Of a DNA stretch of 64,000 bases, positions 57,675 to 64,000 are shown piece by piece. The notes under the pieces are model-generated. The model was given only the letters and a program-made list of their open reading frames with translations, ran no database searches and was not told where the DNA came from. The stretch lies in NCBI GenBank assembly GCA_021209875.1, contig JAGYVD010000003.1, forward strand, positions 1,426,001 through 1,490,000, written 5' to 3'. Each line of letters starts with the position of its first letter. Positions within the stretch are counted from its first letter, which is position 1. The stretch comes from Rosellinia necatrix (taxonomy: Eukaryota; Ascomycota; Sordariomycetes; Xylariales; Xylariaceae). The position numbers were made by a program, and so were the translations under genes.

Positions 57675-59552
57675 TTATAATATTATTAGTTTTTGCTATT
57701 GTTTTTTTAATACTATTTTTTTAATCGGTTGCGCAAGGAATTTTTTAATTAGTTTTTAAAATAGCGATTATTTTTTAAAAAAAACCTAAGTTAATATATA
57801 TATTTTAAGTATTAAAAGTTATTAATTATATAAAATACACTATGTTTTTTATTTACTGATTATTTTTTAGCTAAGTTTTATAAATTTTTTCTAACTTTTT
57901 AATTTTAAATATATATTTTTTATTTGCTGATTTTAAAAAATAGTTTTAAAAACTGTTTAATTTTTAATTTTATATTATTATAGATTTATGTTATTATTTT
58001 GCGTTAATTATTATTATTAATACTTAAAATATTTATAGTATATATATATTTTAGTTGTTTTTAGATATATTAAAATAAAATATATAAATTTTAATATATA
58101 TTATAAAACATTAAATAGTTAGTTTTAAATTTATAAGTAGTTATGCTAGTATTTATTATAAAATGTTGCTATATTATTTAATTATTTAGTTTATATTTTT
58201 ATAATATAGCTTTATATATATAGTAAAGCTTAGCTTATTATTTTATTATAAAACTACTAGTTTTATTTAAAAATATTTAAAATAAAAATAAAATTTATTG
58301 TTTTATTTTATATTATGTTTTTATTTTTAAAAATAAAAATAAACAGTTTATAAAAAATATATATTAATAAAAATAAATTTTTTTTTTTATTATTATATTA
58401 AAATTATTAACGTTATTATATAATAAATTAAATATACTGATTTTTTTTTTAATTTAATATTTTTGGTGTAAATATTTATAAATTAAATATTTAACAGGTT
58501 AAAACTTTTTGTTTATATTTTTTGTTTATTTATTTTATTTATATTATAATTAAAGTCTAATAAATAATTAAATAAGTTTAAGTTGGCAGATGCTTTTATT
58601 TTTATATTTTTTATAAGTTTTTAAAGTTTTTAAGCTATATAAATAATAATTAATTTAATAATATGCTGTTTTATTGTTTTTAGCTTATTATTTAGTTATT
58701 TATTAATATAAGCTTTTTTTTATATAAGTTATTTTTTTTTTTTGTTCTGTTTTTTTTATAATAAATTACAGCATAGTTCTGTTTTTTAAGTTTAAGCTTT
58801 ATTTTATTATTTTAAATATATTTAATATAATAGCTTATATTTTTTAAAGCTTTTATTTATTTATTATTTTAAATAAAAAATAAATAATAATATATTAGTT
58901 TAGGCCTACTTTTTAAAAATATTAATATTTTTTTTAAAAAAGCTTTTTAAAGTTTTTTTAATTTATTGTTTTAAACAGTTGCTGTTTTTAGTTTTAAGTT
59001 TAGCTAACAGCTTTATTTTAAGTTCTAAATATTTAATTGTTTTTTTATTAATTTATTATTAAGCTATTTTTGTTTTAAAATATTATTTTAAATATATAAA
59101 TGTTTTTTTTTATAATTATTAGCAAGCTTAATAAATTAATAAAATAAACTATAATATAAAAAATAAATAAAATAAATAATTTATATTAAATAATTAGTTT
59201 AAATATTTATAACGTTTATTTTATTTTTAGTTAAAATATAAAAATATATATTAAGCTTACTGTTTATTTTTATTATATATTTATAAAATTTTTTCTAATA
59301 TTTTTAACTAGCTATATTATTTAAACAACTTTTAATTTTTAAAACAGATCATTAATAAAAATAATGTTTAGCTTTAATAAATATATTAAATATTAAAAAA
59401 GCTTTTATTTAATTTGCTTAAATAAAATATGTTTTTAATAGCAAGCACGCGTTTTTATATTTATAAAAACAGTTAAAAATAATTTTATTTTTAAAAAATA
59501 AAGTTTAATAGTTTAGTTTAGTTTTTATAAAAAACGTCATAAAATATTAATT

Positions 59553-59753
59553 TAAAAATATATTATAAAAATATAAAATATATATTATAAAAATAAAAAA
59601 CTAATAAATTTAAGCTAAGCTAAAGTTTTATTTAAATATAAGCTAAAACTTATATATATAAAGCTAGGCTTAATTAAATTATATGTGTAGCCACAGGCTA
59701 TAGCATCTTAAGCGAGGGGCTTATATAAGCGCTCTTTTTATACGCGCGTATTA
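59553..59753 (-). repeat. Right LTR of element B2
   Basis: The inner left part is A/T only. The outer right part keeps GCGAGGGGCTTATATAAGCGC and TACGCGCGTA. Confidence 0.75.
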
Positions 59754-60734
59754 TTATTATTATATTTATTTTTTAATAGATTTAACATTATAATTTATAG
59801 TTTATTTAATAATTAGCAAAAATATTTAAATTAAAGCCGGTTTAATAAAAACAAAAAAAAAAACAGTAGTATATTTAAAATAAACATATAAAATTATTAA
59901 AAAAATATAATCGTTATATTTTTATAGCAGTATTAATATAAATAAATATAAATAAAATAATTTTTTAATATAATTAAGTTTTAATAAAGTTTATATATAT
60001 TTTATAATTTTTATAATATTTATATTAATTTTAATAAAATAATAAATTTTTAAGCAAGTTTTATTAAACTATAAGTAAATTATTACCTAGTTTTTTAATA
60101 TATATAAATTATATAAAATTAAAATTAAATTAATTAGTATTAAAATTAATATATAAATTATTAATTTATTTAAAATATTATATTTTTGAGTTTATTATAA
60201 AACTAGAATATTTTAGTTTAGCTGCTTTTATATAAAATATTTGATATATTTAAATAAAAGCTGTTAATTTAAAATATATTTAAAGTTATATTTAATTTAT
60301 TTATAATTTTAATTATTAATAATTAAATTTTAATATTTTAAGCTTTATTAATTATTTTATTATTTCTTTAAACTTTAATAAATATTAAAAACAATATATT
60401 ATATAATAATAACGCTGTTAAAAAAAAATGCATAGTTTTTTAATTAGGCCTGCAATATTTTTTAATTTTTAATATTATTTATATTATCATAAAACTATTA
60501 AATAAAACAGCTAAATATATTAATTAAGCTAAAATAATAAAATAAAAAAATTAAATTTAAACTTTTAAATAATATTAAAAAAAACATTAAAATTTTTATT
60601 AATTTTATAGTTTAACTTAATAATAAAACTAATATTTTTTAAATATTATATTAAAAAAAAGCTTAAGTATTAATTTAACCTGCGATTTTAAATCAGCAGT
60701 TTTAATAAAAAAATCGTTTATATAACAGCAGGCC
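59754..60734. other. AT-saturated filler between B2 and solo LTR G
   Basis: No recognisable gene or repeat border beyond the flanking duplications. Confidence 0.5.
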
Positions 60735-61004
60735 TGTGATGGCTGCAATAGCAGCAGTTGGAGCAGAGCCCAACTATACCTATGTATTAGGAAGAAAAAC
60801 TAAGGTTGAGAAAAGAAGAGAACTATACACAGGGCCGACGGCCAGAATTCCTACTTGTACATACCACTGGCCATTCACTACGTGACTGGCCTACCACATT
60901 CACCACCTTGTACTTGTACCCATTTAGCCGGGGAACCAATCAGGGGCCGCCAGGCCACTTATTTGTCCAGCCAATCAGGGCCATCATGGCTGTGGGTCAT
61001 AACA
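60735..61004. mobile_element. Candidate solo LTR, family G
   Basis: A 270-bp GC-rich unit from TGTGATGGCTG to GGGTCATAACA with TG...CA ends that are imperfect inverses of each other. The flanks are AGGCC and AGGCT, a 4/5 match whose difference is a C-to-T change. Two CCAATCAGGG motifs lie near the right end. Only copy in the window, so family assignment rests on the ends alone. Short open frames here are not credible genes. Confidence 0.6.
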
Positions 61005-61265
61005 AGGCTGTTAAATAATATAGTTTTTTTTAAATTTAATATTAATTAATATAATAATATAATTATAATAATAATTATATAATTATTATAATAGTTTAAA
61101 ATAATATTTTTATATTAAATTAATTAAATTTATTTTAAATAATATATATATATTTATTTATAATTAATATAATAATTAATATATATATTTAGTTTATTTA
61201 TATAATTATAATATGTGCTAAGCTTTTTATATTTATAAATTTTTAAAAATTTATAATTTTATTAT
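61005..61265. other. AT-saturated filler near the right island edge
   Basis: Nothing recognisable; A/T-rich sequence grading into the right subterminal repeats. Confidence 0.45.
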
Positions 61266-61469
61266 TAAGCTTTTATAAGTTCTAAGCTTTTATAAGCTTT
61301 TATAGGCTTTTATAAGCTTTGGGCTTTTATAGGCTTTTATAAGCTTTGGGCTTTTATAGGCTCTTGTGGGCTTTAGGCTTTGCTAAGGGCCCAGCCCTTG
61401 CTGAAATGGGCCCCTAAAGCCCATTTGGGCCGTGGGTTCTTGGCAATTGGGCTGGGCCCGACAACCCTA
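61266..61469 (-). repeat. Right hAT-like terminus with subterminal repeats
   Basis: Repeats of GGGCTTTTATAGGCTTTTATAAGC-like units (about 27 bp) become more GC-rich toward the edge and end in GGGCTGGGCCCGACAACCCTA. This mirrors the left terminus in base gradient and in the terminal nine bases. Confidence 0.6.
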
Positions 61470-61472
61470 GTC

Positions 61473-61804
61473 TGTCACAGTTCGTACTGCTGGTAGTTCC
61501 AGAAATAACTTATGTTATTGCACAAGGAGGGAAGGTTCCTCACTTGGTCAGTCGCCAGCTACTCGCTCCTTTTATATACAGTATTCTGGCCCGTGCCCTA
61601 GTGGGGTCCGTAGGTCAAGACTAGTTCCGTGTCAGGCCAATGGATCACATAGCGAGGTACCAGCTACCCTAGGGGTAGCTCTAAGGGCATAATTGTGTAT
61701 ATAAGGACTGAAGGCCTCCCACCTAGATGGCAGGCCCAGGAATCAATGATATTGAGCCCTACCCCTATACTTGGCTATCTACCTGCTACCCAGCTGCTAC
61801 CTCA
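61473..61804 (-). mobile_element. Candidate LTR, family H, at the island edge
   Basis: A 332-bp normal-GC unit with TG...CA ends (TGTCACAGTTCG to GCTACCTCA). On the minus strand it carries TATATAAAAGG near 61578, suggesting that transcriptional orientation. The right flank is TAGTG. The left flank is TAGTC if the hAT terminus is counted, 4/5, but this conflicts with the 8-bp duplication of the island. It interrupts NACHT coding sequence, which stops at 61805. Only copy in the window. Confidence 0.5.
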
Positions 61805-62301
61805 TAGTGACTAGACCTCACTCTGGGCAATCCTAACATGACATTCCGTGACAGCAAGGAGGCCTCATCCAAGGGCTCGAGCGGGAAAACTACCGGGATA
61901 AGGTCACGCCGCTCATTGAGCACCTGGAATAAAATGCTTCTGAGCAATCCTTCCCTCGATTTTTGGTCATTAGTACCCCGGTCTGAGAAAAAGTGCCCCA
62001 CTAGAATCATGGGTTTCCTAGAATTGATAGATGACCGTCTTAGCTCAGATTTCGTTTTGGGGTAATGCTATATATACTTCATCAGTGTAGATTTCCCGCA
62101 TCCAGCTTTGCCGGTGATCCGCAAGAGCGGCTCGGAAGTCTGGAGCCAGGATAGGAATCCACATGGTCCGGTCAGCGTTTCGTTGCTGGTTGATTCTTGG
62201 TCCCAAGTCCAGGAGCAGTGGTTAGCATACGCCTCCTCTATTTCCTCTTCTCTAAGACAGATCACTTCCGTTCCCAAAGCTTTGAGTACGTCTGTTGAAT
62301 G
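61805..62301 (-). pseudogene. NACHT (STAND NTPase) domain remnant of a fungal NLR
   Basis: One continuous minus-strand frame. It begins after a likely acceptor (CTTAG, exon start 62301), runs through LREEEIEEAYANHCSWTW, then GKAGCGKSTLMKYI (Walker A P-loop), an in-frame TAG at 62068-62070, and continues with PKTKSELR, LVGHFFSDRGTNDQKSREGL and LLRSILFQVL to 61805, where LTR H cuts it. This order is diagnostic of fungal NACHT NLRs, which act in self/non-self recognition and cell death. Walker B and everything after it are absent on this side. A single stop in an otherwise well conserved frame suggests recent inactivation; CAG-to-TAG by RIP leakage would explain it. A 36-codon frame at 62444-62337 could be an upstream exon, but the implied 35-bp intron is too short to trust. 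Confidence 0.7.
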
Positions 62302-62660
62302 CTAAGTGTATGTTCTAGTCACGTCGAATACTATACAAATGGCTTAAGATTGATCCAACTTTTAGCCATCTCGTTCTCTAACACGATGTTAGCTATGGTC
62401 TCTGTCTCTGCGAGCGGCGACGGATTCAAAAATTCATCGGGCATTTACCTGATTTAAAGAAAATTTCACATAAATACGGTATCTTTGCCACAGGTGCCCT
62501 TTACAATTTTAGTTGTCTGAGATATCGAGAGCAGAAATAGACCCGACATAGAACAGGAGAGACACTAGACACCAACATTTATAACACACCTACACAAAAG
62601 CACAAAAAGCCCACTATAAGCTTTCGTACTCTGCATTAGCCATCGACAGGGTCAAGGAAA

Positions 62661-63109
62661 TCATGGAATGGACTGCAATAACATACCCAATTCCATATGG
62701 GACAGTTTTGCATCTAGGATATCGTGGATATGGCCAAGGGTCCTTTTATAACCTTCAGCCTTTGTTGCGAATTTCACCATGTCCATGTGATTCGCATGGA
62801 TAGCATTACGGGCAACATTGAACGCATCATACGAGGCGGATGCCTCCGGGACAATCTATTAACGCAAGTTTTTAGCGAGTGAATTCAGCAAGGCTACCAA
62901 GTATTGGTGGTGGTCCGTACCATGCCCGCTCCAGTAGGAGGTTCTTCCCTGATGAAAACAATCTTCATATTGTTTGAAATCGTCGTGAAGTCATCTCGCA
63001 GCTTCCCAAGGATATCGGAGTCGGGCTTTAAAGTTCGGAGGAGCTGCTTATTTGGCTGGTGAAGAGATAGATTTGCAACATTCGCCGCAATCTCACCGTA
63101 GGCAGATTC
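62661..63109 (-). pseudogene. Hydrolase-like N-terminal domain remnant of the NLR
   Basis: Exon 63109-62921 follows an acceptor with a CTAAC branch point and reads ESAYGEIAANVANLSLHQ... to PTGAGM. A 65-bp GT-AG intron (62920-62856) follows, then exon 62855 onward reads IVPEASASYDAFNV and HANHMDMVKFATKAEGYKR. A GTATGT donor at 62686 suggests that exon ends at 62687; otherwise it stops at 62661. The pattern (A-N-AKLAL, VPxxSAS, ANHMDMVKF) is the C-terminal part of the alpha/beta-hydrolase (lipase-like) domain that precedes NB-ARC or NACHT domains in many fungal proteins. I did not find the usual upstream GTPHRGS segment, so the 5' part is missing or too diverged. It lies 0.4 kb upstream of the NACHT piece on the same strand. 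Confidence 0.55.
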
Positions 63110-64000
63110 CTGTTCTTTGTTAGGTTACAGTAGAGTCTTGGGGGCGGATAGCCAGCCAGCTCTGCAAAGCCCACGCTCTCTGCAAGCCAATTGCCGTGGA
63201 GAATCAGCCTCCGATTGCATGAAGGGCGGGTGAACCTTCTCCGCGGACAGGCAGCGATCAGCTGTTAGGGGTTAAGGGAGGCTTGGCCCCTGCAGGCTAT
63301 CAACTCTGTGGCACATTTTACACTATGCCTTATACACGTCTGTGATCAAGACCGTTTGAGGTGTTGTTCTAGTCTACAACGGACTTCCCGTGTGTTTAGC
63401 ATAGGCGATTCACTAAGGTTAACAAATAGGGGTGATGGCATCTACAGTATCAAATGGAAAAATAGCTTTGGATAGTCTTAAGAGTGACCGGCTGCAATTG
63501 AAACCAGCTCTTCTGCAGAAAGCCGCTCACGGAATTACGTAGAAGTCGTTCTAAATAGTTACTGCAGATCCGGTAACGCCGAGCAAGAAACTAAGAAAAG
63601 GATACCGCCCAGGCGAGGTATTCCTTCCTATGGCGGAGGGGCAATGGAGTGGGAAAATAGCGAGATAAAGTTGGTTAAAGGATAGTAAATTGACACTAAA
63701 AGTGGCGGAATACAATTAAGAGGACGTTGATACCTCTGCTACATGCCTATTTCTAACCTTTCGGTCTAGGTTTGGTTAAAGGGGGGGATGATCATTATAA
63801 AAGGGATAGGAGGTTAACGCGACATTCCAGAACAGTGAATTATGCTTTTATAGCGATATTCCTTCAGTGCCTATCGATAGCTACAGGTTCCAACTAAAGT
63901 TCACCTAGACTATCTACATCATCGACAACATATCCCAACGCCTGACCAACCAACAACCTGTTGTGCTTTGGATCGGTTCGGCAAATGTCCAAGAGCCTCC
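63110..64000. other. Right flank without recognisable gene
   Basis: Ordinary base composition. No convincing frame, RNA gene or repeat was recognised. It might contain eroded 5' sequence of the NLR gene and, at the far right, the promoter of a gene starting beyond the window. Confidence 0.4.
63796..63803 (+). promoter_or_regulatory. TATA box candidate facing right
   Basis: TATAAAAG is followed, 100 bp on, by a CA/CT-rich leader-like stretch (ATCATCGACAACATATCCCA) up to the window edge. This would fit the promoter of a plus-strand gene starting after 64000. Confidence 0.3.

Larger units (their letters stand above)
45219..59753. mobile_element. LTR element B2, inverted relative to B1, with three nested insertions
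   Basis: Inverted family B LTRs at 45219-45421 and 59553-59753, with a perfect TTATT duplication outside (45214-45218 and 59754-59758). Total 14,535 bp. Subtracting element C, solo LTR C, solo LTR B and their duplications leaves 7,375 bp, matching B1. The interior plus strand is T-rich where B1's is A-rich. The longest frame (minus strand, 48654-48950, 98 codons, Ile/Lys/Phe-rich) is probably a chance survivor. With B1 it forms a long inverted repeat with arms of over 7 kb. Confidence 0.85.

Noticed and set aside
60806..61049. Two overlapping plus-strand frames
   Set aside because: Explained by candidate solo LTR G; frames run into A/T filler.
62301..62444. A first NLR exon starting MPDEFLNPSPL
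   Set aside because: The intron needed to join it would be only 35 bp, shorter than any other in the window, and the segment shows no family motif.

Overview
The window is nuclear DNA of a filamentous ascomycete fungus. The genes have short GT-AG introns (about 45-99 bp) with CTRAY-like branch points. The gene families are typical of Pezizomycotina: an Hsp70-like ATPase, a TPR/SET protein and a NACHT-type NLR. The centre is an extremely AT-rich block that carries the signature of repeat-induced point mutation (RIP), so the genome looks bipartite. I do not recognise the species.

Layout. 1-8.7 kb is ordinary gene-bearing DNA: a ten-exon Hsp70-like gene (+), a three-exon TPR/SET gene (-) convergent with it 149 bp away, a long spacer, and a small intronless gene of unknown function (+). 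At 8739-9020 lies a minus-strand reading frame that looks like the C-terminal end of a fungal NLR. From 9024 to 61469 (about 52.4 kb) the sequence is almost pure A+T with no credible open gene. At 61.8-63.1 kb ordinary sequence resumes with minus-strand remnants of a hydrolase-like N-terminal domain and a NACHT domain. The island therefore sits inside, or between the halves of, a broken NLR gene.

The island is a stack of nested transposons whose borders can be read by eye. Its outer edges are hAT-like inverted termini (TAGGGTTGT...) with a 7/8 matching 8-bp target duplication. Inside are LTR element D (17181-43389, TSD AAAAT), holding E (23357-31798) and B1 (33374-40923, TSD GTTAA), and then B2 (45219-59753, TSD TTATT), holding C (49317-55998, TSD TATAG). 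There are also seven clear solo LTRs: E1, F, two of A, two of C and one of B, all with perfect 5-bp TSDs. A candidate eighth, G, has a TSD that differs by one C/T. B1 and B2 are inverted copies of one family. After subtracting nested insertions they have nearly equal lengths (about 7.29 and 7.38 kb), and three insertions in one can be checked against the empty site in the other.

Two patterns stand out. First, in most LTR pairs the outer half is nearly unmutated and the inner half is strongly AT-converted, as if RIP fades over the last 100-150 bp of each element. Second, solo LTRs shorter than about 350 bp are nearly intact inside saturated DNA. Coding direction of the retroelements cannot be read directly. 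Strand signs given for LTRs are relative within a family only.
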